From positions 36,513 to 100,512 of the forward strand of contig JANQPG010000109.1 in the NCBI GenBank assembly GCA_028289545.1: a DNA stretch of 64,000 nucleotides, written 5' to 3'. Below are positions 1 to 10,329 of this stretch, in pieces. The stretch's first letter is position 1. Every line of letters begins with the position of its first letter. The notes beneath the pieces are model-generated. The model did no database searches. It was not told the origin of the DNA and saw only the letters and a program-made list of their open reading frames with translations. The stretch comes from Woeseiaceae bacterium. Lineage in GTDB: Bacteria > Pseudomonadota > Gammaproteobacteria > Steroidobacterales > Woeseiaceae. The translations under genes were made by a program, and so were the position numbers.

Positions 1-834
1 GGCGGCACGGCCGTCACCAACAAGTTCCTTCTGGACTTCCTCGATGCATTGGACGTTGCCATTGCCCGTACCTGGCTGGCGGGAATCTTTGCGGCTGTCG
101 TGATCGGACTATCGAGAACTCCGTGCCCGGCACCCAGGGCGCAGAGCGTGCCTTTGATCGCCTACGCAATCTCGGTGTTTGTCCTCTGGCCGCTGCTGCT
201 CAGCGCAGGTCTCGCGCGCACATCCGCCAGTCATGCCGCCATCATCATGGCGTTCCTGCCGATCCTGACGATACTCGTATCATCCGTGGTTTCCGGAACT
301 CGCCCGAAGTGGAGGTGGTGGCTGGGGTCCGGTATTGCCATTGTTGCGGCCGTTTTGTTTCTGGTGGACACGACCGAGGGCGCGGGAGGCGCCGGGCGAA
401 GTTCACTCGCCGGGGATCTGATCGTGCTTGCGGGCTGCTTGTTTGCGGCCATCGGCTACGTGCTCGGCGGGCGTGTATCGAGCGACATCGGTACGAAAGC
501 CGCCACGTTGTGGGGCCTCATCGTCGGCATGCTGCTGGTCACACCGGTCGGCTTGTGGTCCAGCACCTACGCACCGCTGATAGCTCTACCAGCGATAGCC
601 TGGAGCCATCTCGCGTGGCTGTCGTTCCTGTCGTCTTTTGTAGCTTATCTGCTCTGGTATCACGCAAGCGCACTGATGGGTGTCAACCGGACCGGCACAA
701 TGCTGTTGTTGCTGCCGGCCGTGACCTTGCTGGGCGCCTATGTGTTCCTTGACGAACCGCTGTCCTTGCAGCTGATCGTTGGCTGCGCGGCTGTTGTCGT
801 CGGCACCGCTTACGCACACAAATACGCTGGCTGA
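1..834 (+). CDS. EamA/DMT-family transporter, 5'-truncated by the window edge
   Basis: ORF open from base 1 in frame (GGTAVTNKFLLDFLDALDVAIARTWLAG...); multiple TM segments; EamA-like pattern. Confidence 0.8.
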   Translation, partial: GGTAVTNKFLLDFLDALDVAIARTWLAGIFAAVVIGLSRTPCPAPRAQSVPLIAYAISVFVLWPLLLSAGLARTSASHAAIIMAFLPILTILVSSVVSGTRPKWRWWLGSGIAIVAAVLFLVDTTEGAGGAGRSSLAGDLIVLAGCLFAAIGYVLGGRVSSDIGTKAATLWGLIVGMLLVTPVGLWSSTYAPLIALPAIAWSHLAWLSFLSSFVAYLLWYHASALMGVNRTGTMLLLLPAVTLLGAYVFLDEPLSLQLIVGCAAVVVGTAYAHKYAG

Positions 835-915
835 GCGCTGCACAGGGTTTTCCGGAACGAAGATGGCGCCGCTCCCTTCCGGAAACGGCGCCATTCGAAG
901 AGCAGCGAGCAGACG

Positions 916-3036
916 TCAGAAATCGAACGTCATCGACAGGCGCGCGTTGAGCGGCTCACCGGTCGTGATGTTGTCGTTACTGTGTGCATCCGGGAAATAG
1001 TCTTCGTCGAGCAGGTTCTCGACGTTTAACTGGATGCGCACGGCGTCGCTCAAGGTGTAGAACACGGCCGCGTCGACCCGCGTGAAGCTCGGCACCTCGA
1101 CGGAGTTGTCCTCGCGGACGAAGAAACTGTCCTGATAGGTTGCACCCAGCGCAACGCCGAGCTTCTCGGAGATGCTGTACTGGTTCCAGATCGAGAACAT
1201 GTTCTCGGGCGTCTGCCGCGTGGCGTTGCCGTCGTCGCCGCTGCCGTCCTCGACCTGCACTTCTCCGTCGAGACTGGCGTAGCTCGTCGTCACCGACCAG
1301 TTCTCGGTGATGTTGCCGGTTAGCTGCAGCTCGAAGCCATTGGTTTCGGAGCCCGGGATGACAATAAGCTGGTCCTGGTCTTCCGGATCGATCGAGGTGT
1401 AGCTTTCGCGATCCAGGTTAAACACGGCGGCCGTGAGGCTCAGGTCCGGGCGCAGATCCCATTTGAAGCCGACTTCGGTGTTTTCGAAGAATTGCGGACG
1501 CGTGCTTGCGGTATCGAGGCTGAGAGTCAGGAACTGATCGCCGGAGCGCGGCAGGAACGTCTCGCTGTAGCTCGCGTAGAACGACACGTTTTCCCGAGGC
1601 TTGTAGATGAAACCAAGCCGCGGCGTCACTTCGCTGTCGTCGCGTTCAAAAGCGCCGTCGACGGCATCGCCGTCATTTTGCTCGATCGCATCGAAGACGT
1701 CGATGTCGAACTGATCGAAGCGGAGGCCAAGCACAACCTTGAACTGCTCGGTGAGATCGATTTGATCCTGAACATAGAACGACGCGAACTGCACGTCCGA
1801 TTTACGGTCCCGTACGAGGTCCGTGAAGCCAAAGGCTGGAATTGCCAGCGGGTCGCTAAACGGTATGAACAGCTGATCGTCACCGTTGGCATCGAATACA
1901 TTGTCGAGGCGTGCGTTTTCCGTGTCCTGATCGCCGAACTCCGCACCCAGCAGGAACGTATGCGCAAACGGTCCGGTTTCGAACGCCGCGACGAGGTTTG
2001 CCTGCACGATCAGGTTCTGCCGTTCGGTAGTATCCCGATAGCCGTCCAGTTCGACCTCGGGGAACAGGCCGTTGGTTACGACGACCTCTTCGCTTGCATA
2101 GAGGTTCTGGTACATCTTGTCGTAGTCCGCGTAGTGCGCGGTCACGTTGCCCCTCATGCTGTCCGAGAACTCATGCTCGAGGCGTGCCCGGAAAATGCTG
2201 GCTTCGAGCGTCGTCACGTTGGCCTCCGGCGAGCCGAAGAAAGTATCTTCAAAGCCCTCGAGCGGCACGTCGGGTCCGCCGTCGACGTTTTGTGACGGCA
2301 CGCCACGATCGACGACCCGATCGTCATCGACATACTCATAGGAAACGGTTGCCGTCGTGGACGGGCTAAACTCGAAGGTCATCGTGGGATTGATCGCAAA
2401 GCTATCGCCGTCGAAAAAGTCGCGATGGTTTTCGAGAGTCTGGTAGTAGGCGTTCAGCCGGAAGCCCGCACTTTCGCCAACGCCAAAATTCGAGTCTATA
2501 GACGTAACGGCGGATCCGAAGGAGTCCGCACCCAGGCTGAGCGACGTGAACTGCTGGCCAGTCATTGCCTTTTTCTGCACGCGATTGATGACGCCGCCGC
2601 CGCCGCCGCGACCAAACAACAGCGCGTTGGGGCCGCGCAGAATTTCGATCTGCTCGGCGTTGTACAGCGGCCGATAGTACTGCACGTCGTCGCGAACGCC
2701 GTCTATGAAGAAGTCTGCCGTGGTCTGGATTCCGCGAATGATAATGGCGTCGCGATGCCCCTCACCCTGGCTGATCGACAGTCCTGGCGTGTAGCGAAGT
2801 ACGTCGCCAAAATTCTGGAAAGCCTGATTCTTGATCTGCTCTTCCGTCAATATCGACAGACTCTGCGGAACGTCGAGAATTGGCGTCGGTGTCTTGACCG
2901 AGTTGATCTTGTCGATCGACAGGTAGCGGCCCTCGACGATGATTTCGTCGACGGTTTCGTCCTCATCGTTTGCGTGAGCGTGGATACCGGGAATGACGGC
3001 CAGCGCAATGGCTGCCGTCAGCTTGGGCAATGACAT
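916..3036 (-). CDS. TonB-dependent siderophore receptor
   Basis: Plug motif (VPQSLSILTEEQI, LRGPNALLFGRGGGGGVINRV), C-terminal LNVENLLDEDYF...ARLSMTFDF; start taken at MSLPKLTAAIALAVIPGIHAHA (signal peptide) rather than the longer ORF start at 3120. Confidence 0.93.
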   Translation of the reverse strand: MSLPKLTAAIALAVIPGIHAHANDEDETVDEIIVEGRYLSIDKINSVKTPTPILDVPQSLSILTEEQIKNQAFQNFGDVLRYTPGLSISQGEGHRDAIIIRGIQTTADFFIDGVRDDVQYYRPLYNAEQIEILRGPNALLFGRGGGGGVINRVQKKAMTGQQFTSLSLGADSFGSAVTSIDSNFGVGESAGFRLNAYYQTLENHRDFFDGDSFAINPTMTFEFSPSTTATVSYEYVDDDRVVDRGVPSQNVDGGPDVPLEGFEDTFFGSPEANVTTLEASIFRARLEHEFSDSMRGNVTAHYADYDKMYQNLYASEEVVVTNGLFPEVELDGYRDTTERQNLIVQANLVAAFETGPFAHTFLLGAEFGDQDTENARLDNVFDANGDDQLFIPFSDPLAIPAFGFTDLVRDRKSDVQFASFYVQDQIDLTEQFKVVLGLRFDQFDIDVFDAIEQNDGDAVDGAFERDDSEVTPRLGFIYKPRENVSFYASYSETFLPRSGDQFLTLSLDTASTRPQFFENTEVGFKWDLRPDLSLTAAVFNLDRESYTSIDPEDQDQLIVIPGSETNGFELQLTGNITENWSVTTSYASLDGEVQVEDGSGDDGNATRQTPENMFSIWNQYSISEKLGVALGATYQDSFFVREDNSVEVPSFTRVDAAVFYTLSDAVRIQLNVENLLDEDYFPDAHSNDNITTGEPLNARLSMTFDF

Positions 3037-3086
3037 GACTTGAGGAATCCGTTGTTTTTGGTGTGGTGAGGCGGCGAACACTAACG

Positions 3087-3107
3087 GAAATGATAATGAT
3101 TCGCAAT
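3087..3107. promoter_or_regulatory. Putative Fur box upstream of the TBDR
   Basis: Sequence gaaatgataatgattcgcaat matches GATAAT-repeat Fur-box pattern; lies about 50 bp upstream of the start codon. Confidence 0.65.
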
Positions 3108-3192
3108 ACGGGTTTTCCACTATACCCGACGGACAAACCCTCTAACGCACGCCCCGTAAGGCGTGTAAGGTTTGACCGGTGCGCTCAGCGCG

Positions 3193-3789
3193 TCAGGCGA
3201 CAGCCCTGCGCAGCACGAACCATTCGACAATAATCAGGTTGGGCACCCAGCACAGCCAGGCGATGGCGGGGTAGACCGCCGCGAACTCGTAGCCCGATGC
3301 AACCGAAATGAGTAGATAGAACCGCAGGGTGACCGCGGCAAGCGTCACGGCATAGCTTCTTGTCATCCAGGCCTGGTGCTCCGCGATACGGCGGCGGCGG
3401 ATGCTGACGAACGCCATTGCCGTCGTAGCCAGCCACACAATCGCCATCATTCCGAAACCGAACTTGGCCGCCGGACCTCCGGTTGCGGACACCGCCAACG
3501 ACAAGCTAGCCACTCCACCGATCGCGATGGCAATGACGTACACCTTGCCCAACAAACGGTGCAGCGACAGGTTGCGGCTTCGAAGGCGAGCCGACAGCTG
3601 GAACGGCCCGACAGCCAGAGCAATCGCGCCGCTAATCAGGTGCGCATAGGCCGACAACGTCGATTCGGCGAACAAAGCGGCGAGAAAGTCGTTGCGCAAG
3701 GAAGGCGCAGCGACGATTGCCAGTGCATAGGCCGAAACGGCCAGCGCAAGCAGGGTCATGGCGTACCACGCTACCGACTTCACTGTCAC
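3193..3789 (-). CDS. DUF2306-like membrane protein
   Basis: Four-TM pattern with HLISGAIALAVGPFQL...LHRLLGKVYV, typical of DUF2306. Confidence 0.75.
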   Translation of the reverse strand: MTVKSVAWYAMTLLALAVSAYALAIVAAPSLRNDFLAALFAESTLSAYAHLISGAIALAVGPFQLSARLRSRNLSLHRLLGKVYVIAIAIGGVASLSLAVSATGGPAAKFGFGMMAIVWLATTAMAFVSIRRRRIAEHQAWMTRSYAVTLAAVTLRFYLLISVASGYEFAAVYPAIAWLCWVPNLIIVEWFVLRRAVA

Positions 3790-3989
3790 CGCCTGCTCCT
3801 TCCCGGAAATAGTGTGGACCCTACCACGAGCTCATTACCGCTGCCGCCATATCAGGCGAATCGCAGGCACATCGATGCCAGCTCGTTCCACGGTTTGACG
3901 CGCCAACTACGGGGTTGTACGAATGTTCGCCGCCGGAGATCGGGTCTATAAGGGTAGTAGAGGATCACCCAGTGAATCGAAGACCCACC

Positions 3990-5093
3990 ATGACGCGGCG
4001 GCAGTTCAATCGGGCTATTTCGCTCGTTGCGATCGGTACGGCCGCGCCAGCCGGGTGCTCGAGTGACGGCTCCGGCACCACCTACGACGAACTGATGGCC
4101 AGTACATGGCGGCACGCCGACGGGCCCGTGGCGGAGGGTCCGGCCCTGCTCAGGGAACTCGTCCGCTACGCAACGCTGGCGGCCAACAGTCACAATACGC
4201 AGCCGTGGAAATTCGAGCTGCAAGGCACGGGCATAGTGATCCTTCCGGACTTCAGCAGAAGGTGTTCAGCCGTTGACCCGGACGACCACCACCTGTACGC
4301 GAGTCTTGGCTGCGCGGCGGAGAACATTGTGCTCGCCGCTCGCGCAAACGGACTCGAGGCACACGTTACGTTACCCGGGCCCGCCGCCGACAGCATTCGC
4401 ATCGATTTTGAACCGGCCAGTCCGGACGATTCGACGTTGTTTCAGGCCATTCCTCGACGCCAATGCACGCGCACCGCTTTTGACGGCAAGGCCGTCAAGC
4501 CTGCGGAACTCGCATTGCTCGAATCCGCCGCGCAGGATGACAACGTGTCCGTCCAGATGCTCACTGAGAAGACGGCAAAGGAAGAAGTCCTGGAGTTTGT
4601 GGTTGCCGGCAACAGCGCGCAGATGAACGACGAAGCCTTCGTTGAAGAATTGAAGGAATGGATCCGTTTCAACGAGGCTGCCGTTGTCAGACATCGCGAC
4701 GGATTGTTTTCGGCGTCGTCAGGCAATCCGACGTTTCCAACCTGGGTCGGCAATCTGGTCTTGAGGTTCGCCTTCACCGAGGACGGTGAGAATAAAAAGT
4801 ACAGCGACCACATCCGAAGCTCCGCCGGGATTATTGCCTTCGTGTCGTCCGCGAACGACAAGGACAACTGGATTCAGGTCGGCCGCGCCTATCAGCGCTT
4901 CGCACTGCAATCGACTGCGCTCGGCCTACGTCATGCCTTCATCAATCAAGCGGTTGAGGTTCCCGAGGTTCGCGCTCAGTTCGCGAGCTATCTGGGCATT
5001 GGCGACCGGCGCCCCGACCTGCTCGTCCGCTTTGGTTACGGCCCCGAGATGCCGCGCTCGGCGCGGCGCCCCGTCGAGGACGTGCTGATATAG
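3990..5093 (+). CDS. Acg-type nitroreductase-family protein, twin-arginine/lipoprotein signal
   Basis: MTRRQFNRAISLVAIGTAAPAGC leader; RYATLAANSHNTQPWKFEL motif; C-terminal RPDLLVRFGYGP. Confidence 0.8.
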   Translation: MTRRQFNRAISLVAIGTAAPAGCSSDGSGTTYDELMASTWRHADGPVAEGPALLRELVRYATLAANSHNTQPWKFELQGTGIVILPDFSRRCSAVDPDDHHLYASLGCAAENIVLAARANGLEAHVTLPGPAADSIRIDFEPASPDDSTLFQAIPRRQCTRTAFDGKAVKPAELALLESAAQDDNVSVQMLTEKTAKEEVLEFVVAGNSAQMNDEAFVEELKEWIRFNEAAVVRHRDGLFSASSGNPTFPTWVGNLVLRFAFTEDGENKKYSDHIRSSAGIIAFVSSANDKDNWIQVGRAYQRFALQSTALGLRHAFINQAVEVPEVRAQFASYLGIGDRRPDLLVRFGYGPEMPRSARRPVEDVLI

Positions 5094-5119
5094 CTATGCG
5101 CCGGTTGCGGCCCGGCAGT

Positions 5120-5959
5120 TTATCGTTTGTCGCGGTTACCCGGCCGCATGATCGCGATCATTAATCCGAGCGAGCCCAACGCGACGACGGCGAAGGCAAC
5201 AACAGGCCCGTAAATACTCGGGCCCCTGACCTCCGGGGCGCGCTCCCATAAACGGAGGATCGCTCCGCGCGTCGGGTCCAGTGCAAACGTGACGACACCT
5301 TCAGTCGCGTTGGTCATTTCCCGCGCACCTTCAGTGTGGCGGCTGCCGGGCTGGCGTTCCAGCTCCGCCGCGGCACCGTCTTCCGTCAGGTACAGGTAGC
5401 CCGCATTAGAGACGAGGTTGAACAGACCGACGCGCACGACGGTCTGCTTCGACTGTTCGCCGCTAGCGTTGGTCACGACGGCCTTGAAGCGCACGATCTT
5501 GCCCGACTCGACAATTTCGCTCTGCAGCACGTAGAACAGCTGATCGATATCGTGGATCGACGCCAGTGTAGCGGGATTGGCTATCTTCTCGCCAAGGCCA
5601 ATCAGAAACTCGGCACGTTCGGGAAACTGTAGACGGGTCAACGAGGAATCAAATCGACGCTCAGTATCCGTTACGGCGGTTTGCAACACGACATAGAACT
5701 CGCTCAGCCCACCCAGCCGTTCTTCGAGCGCGGCCATCGCCGCTTCGACCTGCGCATCCTGAGCCTCCAGCAGCTGCTCGAGTCTCGCCGTCTCGGCCTG
5801 TTCACGCGCCAGTTCACGGCGAGCCTCCTCCAGCAGTTGCTGTTGCTGACTTTCATCAAGACCGGAGAACTCTCCCTGCTGCCCGAGGCTTTGCGCCTCG
5901 GCGACGCAACACCCGAAGGCGAGCAGCAAAAACAGTATTGTGTGTATTCGACAATTCAT
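5120..5959 (-). CDS. Exported protein resembling the N-terminal region of long MotA/TolQ/ExbB-type TonB-system proteins, lacking the channel domain
   Basis: Signal peptide, coiled coil, VRVGLFNLVSNAGYLYLTEDGAAAELERQP..., FALDPTRGAILRL, single C-terminal TM then stop. Confidence 0.5.
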   Translation of the reverse strand: MNCRIHTILFLLLAFGCCVAEAQSLGQQGEFSGLDESQQQQLLEEARRELAREQAETARLEQLLEAQDAQVEAAMAALEERLGGLSEFYVVLQTAVTDTERRFDSSLTRLQFPERAEFLIGLGEKIANPATLASIHDIDQLFYVLQSEIVESGKIVRFKAVVTNASGEQSKQTVVRVGLFNLVSNAGYLYLTEDGAAAELERQPGSRHTEGAREMTNATEGVVTFALDPTRGAILRLWERAPEVRGPSIYGPVVAFAVVALGSLGLMIAIMRPGNRDKR

Positions 5960-6211
5960 TCGAACTAAGGGACCGTCATTCGACCTCGGCAAAGTGATCC
6001 CCATTGTACCCCCGGCCACCCTGCAAGCCGTCTTTTCCGTACGACTGCACAGAAGAATAACAGGACAACTCGTTGCGCTTTCATGACCGCCACCAGGGAC
6101 TGAGTCTGCTGTAGAACGAAGCGTTGCCAGGCGTAGGGTTAGTCAAGCAGGTATTGGTTAGTTCGAGTCGGTAGTCCCGCGGCTGATGGCACCCACTCCG
6201 CGTGTCGACTT

Positions 6212-7162
6212 CTAGTCATCAAAAGACGCCGTCGACTGGCGTTTTCGATTCACCTTGAGTCGCGTGACATCGGGACGAGAATAGTGCCCGACGACGTCCA
6301 GGTTATGGCGCGCTTCCAGCACCTCGCGATGATCGAGCTCGACAACGCGCAGCGAAGCCTTGCAGGTCTCTGGCTCAAGACGCCATTCGCCATCCGGGCC
6401 GGCCACGCAGGACCCTCCGTTCGCCAACCAACCTTCGGCACTGGAACGAAGCAGCTCGGCATGAGGCAGGTCATCGTCAATGTCGTCAGCGTGCATGAGA
6501 CCACTCACCGAAACGACAAACGAGCGCGACTCCCTGGCGATGAAGCGCGTAATGTCATGCGTGTTGCGGTCGCTGCCCGGCCATATCGCAACGTGCAGGT
6601 CTTCACCCTGCGCATAGAGAGCCGACCTTGTCAGCGGCAGCCAGTTTTCCCAGCAGTTCAGCCCACCGACCGTGAAGGCCCCGAGTTGATGAACACGGAG
6701 CCCGTGACCGTCGCCGATCGCCCAGACCAGGCGCTCTTCGTAGGTGGGCATCAGTTTCCGGTGCACGCTGCCGATTTCACCGTCTTTGCCAATGTAAACC
6801 ATCGAGCAATACAAGCTGTGTCCGCCCCGATCACCCGCCCTTTCGATCGTGCCGAGATAGATCGAAATACGATGAGTGGCCGCGGTCGAGCACAGCGCGT
6901 TCAGATCGCCGCGGTCGATCCGCACGGCCTCCTTGGCATAATGCGCATACAGCGCTTTTTGCAGATCGCTCTCGAAACGAGCGCCGTCGGTGCGTTCAAC
7001 CCAGAACGGGTAACCGGGCACCAGCGCCTCACCGAAAACCACCAGTTCGCAACCGGCCTCGGCAGCCGCGACAACCTGCTCCGCAACGCGGCTCAGTGTT
7101 GCGTCCCGCTTGAGCCACGCCGGCGCAATCTGCGCCAGACCTACGTTGATAGAGGTACTCAT
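6212..7162 (-). CDS. Nitrilase/carbon-nitrogen hydrolase
   Basis: Catalytic E-K-C: GEALVPGYPFW, HRKLMPTYEERLVW, GGLNCWENW. Confidence 0.93.
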   Translation of the reverse strand: MSTSINVGLAQIAPAWLKRDATLSRVAEQVVAAAEAGCELVVFGEALVPGYPFWVERTDGARFESDLQKALYAHYAKEAVRIDRGDLNALCSTAATHRISIYLGTIERAGDRGGHSLYCSMVYIGKDGEIGSVHRKLMPTYEERLVWAIGDGHGLRVHQLGAFTVGGLNCWENWLPLTRSALYAQGEDLHVAIWPGSDRNTHDITRFIARESRSFVVSVSGLMHADDIDDDLPHAELLRSSAEGWLANGGSCVAGPDGEWRLEPETCKASLRVVELDHREVLEARHNLDVVGHYSRPDVTRLKVNRKRQSTASFDD

Positions 7163-7227
7163 AGTGGCAAAGGGTAGCTCAACTGGCGTTTATCCGGAAA
7201 CCCAAATGCCTGCATATATACAGCGGA

Positions 7228-8058
7228 CTACTGATTAGGCCGAACTCTCAGCCAGCCTTCGATGGCGTTAACGCAAACGACATGGCTTGCGAAGAAATTC
7301 CGACCGATGTAGACGTCAATACCCTGTGGCTCAACAAACGGCAAGGCAACAAAATCAAGCGGTCCAAGATCGCTGCCGGCGACGCTGAATTGCTCGCTCA
7401 TGTAGATACCCCTGGCGCCATCCGCCGGGTCAAGCGGGAATCCGCGCTCCTCAGCGACATGTGCTTTGATAAACGAATGCGTAGCACCGGTATCCCAAAG
7501 AGCGGTCACAACGCCGTCGTCGACATTGGCTTCCGTAACGATCACGTTGTCCGGATGGCCAATGAGCGCAACCTCGACCCCGTCGCACCGGCTCGCGTCC
7601 AGCCCACGATTCTCCAGCAGCGTAATGGTCAGGTTGTCATAGTCATAAACAGCGACATACCTATTGAGGAAGTCCCTTCCAAGCGTCCCGTCAATCTTTG
7701 GAGTCCGATTCGCCAACTGTGGCGGCATTTGCCATTCATAGGCCGCGAGACTGGAGAACTCGTGTCCACCAATCTCGATCGAAGGAATTGCCAATGATCC
7801 GGATTCTTTCGTCGCACCATGGACATCCGTCGTGCTCACCGTTTCCGCTGATCTATCGAGGTTCAGATCGGCGACTGTTTCAGGCCTCAAGCCGAGTGAG
7901 TAGCCACCAGAATCGACGATCAATCGGACTTTGCGCTCTCCAATCACAGCGGTCGCGACGGGAGAGCCATACTGCATTTCGACCGGGATTAGAATCTCGC
8001 CGTGAGCGCAGGCCCACCAGCTGAGCAAGACTGCCAGAGGTACATGTTTCATCAACAA
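7228..8058 (-). CDS. Retropepsin-like aspartyl protease, exported
   Basis: Signal peptide; two aspartyl motifs LIVDSGG and LWDTGATHSFI. Confidence 0.8.
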   Translation of the reverse strand: MLMKHVPLAVLLSWWACAHGEILIPVEMQYGSPVATAVIGERKVRLIVDSGGYSLGLRPETVADLNLDRSAETVSTTDVHGATKESGSLAIPSIEIGGHEFSSLAAYEWQMPPQLANRTPKIDGTLGRDFLNRYVAVYDYDNLTITLLENRGLDASRCDGVEVALIGHPDNVIVTEANVDDGVVTALWDTGATHSFIKAHVAEERGFPLDPADGARGIYMSEQFSVAGSDLGPLDFVALPFVEPQGIDVYIGRNFFASHVVCVNAIEGWLRVRPNQ

Positions 8059-8246
8059 ACTCTCAGCTTCACGGCCGGCGAACTACTTTGTCCATTCGCC
8101 TTTGAATAAGGTCATATTGGTCATCCAGCGGCATATTCTATGCGATTCTTGGGAAAAGCAGCCGGCCGATTGTGAGATCTTCTGTTTTCCGGGCTAGAAT
8201 CGAAAAGGTCGCTCTTAGCATCTTCCGGAGAACCCTCTTGCCAGAA

Positions 8247-8741
8247 ATGATCCCGTTAGGCTGGTTTCACACCGTCATGGGTATCGCCGCTCTTGTCAGC
8301 GGCGCGGTTACGCTTTACCGATTCAAGGAGATCTCCTACCGTACCCGAACCGGGCTGATCTATCTGGCCGCTACTCTGGTGACGGCAGCGACCGCCTTGT
8401 TGATCTATCAACACGGTGGCTTTGGGATTGCACATTTCATGGCTGTGGCGGCCCTTGTTGCGCTGGCTGCGGGTGCGCTCGCGGAAGGTCCAGGGCTGTT
8501 CGGAAAGTGGTCACGGCAAATACAGGCAGTGAGTTACTCGGCGACTATCCTGTTTCACTGTCTACCAGCCGTCACCGATGGACTGCTGCGGCTTCCGGTC
8601 GGCAACCCGGTTCTGAGCTCAATCGATGATCCGATAATGAAGGCCAGTCACCTCGCTCTGTTGGTCCTGTTCCTCATCGGCGTGACTTTCCAGCTGAGAT
8701 GGATTAATCGGCAGCCGGCAATCGCGTCGACCGGTGACTGA
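8247..8741 (+). CDS. DUF2306-like membrane protein
   Basis: Four-TM protein from MIPLGWFHTVMGIAALVSGAVTL. Confidence 0.6.
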   Translation: MIPLGWFHTVMGIAALVSGAVTLYRFKEISYRTRTGLIYLAATLVTAATALLIYQHGGFGIAHFMAVAALVALAAGALAEGPGLFGKWSRQIQAVSYSATILFHCLPAVTDGLLRLPVGNPVLSSIDDPIMKASHLALLVLFLIGVTFQLRWINRQPAIASTGD

Positions 8742-8779
8742 GGGTTTAGCGGACATAAAGTGCAGGTATCGAAGGAGGA

Positions 8780-9469
8780 TTGCCCATGAAAGCTATGGTA
8801 ACGACCCTGGCATTACTGGTTTCTTTTTCATCGGTCACGTTCGCCGACACAATCGCCATTATCGGTACGGGACAGGTCGCAAAAGCGCTGGGCCCCGAGT
8901 TTGCGGCACAGGGCCATGACATCGTGTACGGGTCGCGAGACCCGGATAGTCAAAATGCAAAAGATATCGTCGCAATGACGCCGGGCAACGCCACGGCACA
9001 GCTGCCTAAAGACTCCGTTCGCGACGCAAGCATTGTGGTACTGGCCGTCCCCGGTGAACTTGTGGAGGAAATTGCGCGCGGTCTCGGCGACTTGTCGGGG
9101 AAGATCATTATCGATCCCACGAATGCTTTAGAAGGTGATTGGGAGACGGAGCTGAGCATGGGCGTGTCGACATCGAATGGACGCATCATTCAGGACGCGG
9201 CACCGGATGCGTTTGTCGTCAAAGCATTCAGCACCCTCAACTGGCGACAAATGGTCGAGCCCGGCGGCGACATCTCCATTCTCCTTGCCGGCGACAGCGA
9301 AGCAGCCAAGGCCAAGGTGTCGGAATTGGTCAGCGCCATGGATCTCCATCCGATCGACCTTGGCGACATCGACAACGCGCGCTGGATCGAAGGCATGACG
9401 ATTCTATGGCTGAACAATCGTATTTCGGGCCGGCCACATTTCGAGTTTCACTTGCGGGTGGTTGACTGA
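8780..9469 (+). CDS. NAD(P)-binding oxidoreductase (F420-dependent NADP reductase-like) with predicted signal peptide
   Basis: MKAMVTTLALLVSFSSVTFADT leader followed by IAIIGTGQVAKALGPEFAAQGHDIVYGSRDP Rossmann motif. Confidence 0.75.
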   Translation: MPMKAMVTTLALLVSFSSVTFADTIAIIGTGQVAKALGPEFAAQGHDIVYGSRDPDSQNAKDIVAMTPGNATAQLPKDSVRDASIVVLAVPGELVEEIARGLGDLSGKIIIDPTNALEGDWETELSMGVSTSNGRIIQDAAPDAFVVKAFSTLNWRQMVEPGGDISILLAGDSEAAKAKVSELVSAMDLHPIDLGDIDNARWIEGMTILWLNNRISGRPHFEFHLRVVD

Positions 9470-9543
9470 CGCCAGAGTATCGGGCCCTTTGATAGATAGC
9501 TGGACCAGACTGGCGCTCAGCGTAGAGGGCGAGAAATCAATCT

Positions 9544-10329
9544 CTAATCCGCAGCCGCTTGAGAACCCTGAATCATCGCAAACCGTCTTCGCGACGGGTC
9601 AAAGCAAACATCCTCGTTGTCGAATACTCGCTCGATCACGCCGTTGGAAATCAGTTCATCCGAGTCGCCAAACGATAGGCGGCCGTCGTGAACCACCCAC
9701 AGCTGGCCGGCCAGCTCGAGACTGAGTTCCAGGTCGTGGCTCGACAGCAGGACAACCTTGCCAAAGCTGCTGGCGTGTCGCCGCAACAGGGCCATTACCT
9801 CCACCCGGCCGGGAAGGTCCAGGAACGCCGTGATCTCATCCAGAACCATGACCTTCGAGGTTTGCGCAAGCGCACGGGCGATCATGACACGTTGCCGCTC
9901 GCCGTCGGACAGACTGTCAAACGGTTTAGGCGACAACTCATCGGCACCTGCGCGATGTGTTGCCTCGCGCACGATGTCCCGGTCTTCGCTGGTCAGCTGG
10001 CCGCGCCAATTCGTGTACGGCTGCCGGCCTAGTTCGATAACGTCGCGCGCCAGCAATCCGGGGCTCGATACGCGGTCAGTAGTGATTACGGATATCGCCT
10101 GAGCTCGTTCTTGCGCGCTCATCTCCGGTATCGAACGCCCCTCCAGGGCAGCAGCGCCGGAGATGGGCGGCTGCAAACCGCTGATGGTTCGCATCAGCGT
10201 CGATTTGCCCGCACCGTTTCGCCCGATCACACAGACGAAGTCGCCTCCGTGCAGGGTCAGCGATACGGGTTCGACAACAACGCCCCTGGTACCGTGATAA
10301 CCGGACGTCAGCGCCTTGAGTTCCAGCAT
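9544..10329 (-). CDS. ABC transporter ATPase (FecE/BtuD type)
   Basis: Walker A GRNGAGKST, signature LSDGERQRVMIARALAQ, Walker B VMVLDEITAFLD; start MLELKALTSG. Confidence 0.93.
   Translation of the reverse strand: MLELKALTSGYHGTRGVVVEPVSLTLHGGDFVCVIGRNGAGKSTLMRTISGLQPPISGAAALEGRSIPEMSAQERAQAISVITTDRVSSPGLLARDVIELGRQPYTNWRGQLTSEDRDIVREATHRAGADELSPKPFDSLSDGERQRVMIARALAQTSKVMVLDEITAFLDLPGRVEVMALLRRHASSFGKVVLLSSHDLELSLELAGQLWVVHDGRLSFGDSDELISNGVIERVFDNEDVCFDPSRRRFAMIQGSQAAAD

Noticed and set aside
1492-2295. 267-aa + strand ORF inside the first TBDR gene
   Set aside because: Antisense to a clear TBDR; low-complexity, non-family-like product typical of high-GC shadow ORFs.
2592-2610. (CGC)n-like trinucleotide run, considered as a phase-variation tract
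   Set aside because: Encodes the Gly-rich plug motif GRGGGGGVIN; a 3-bp repeat cannot shift frame.
6284-7177. 297-aa + strand ORF
   Set aside because: Antisense to the nitrilase gene.
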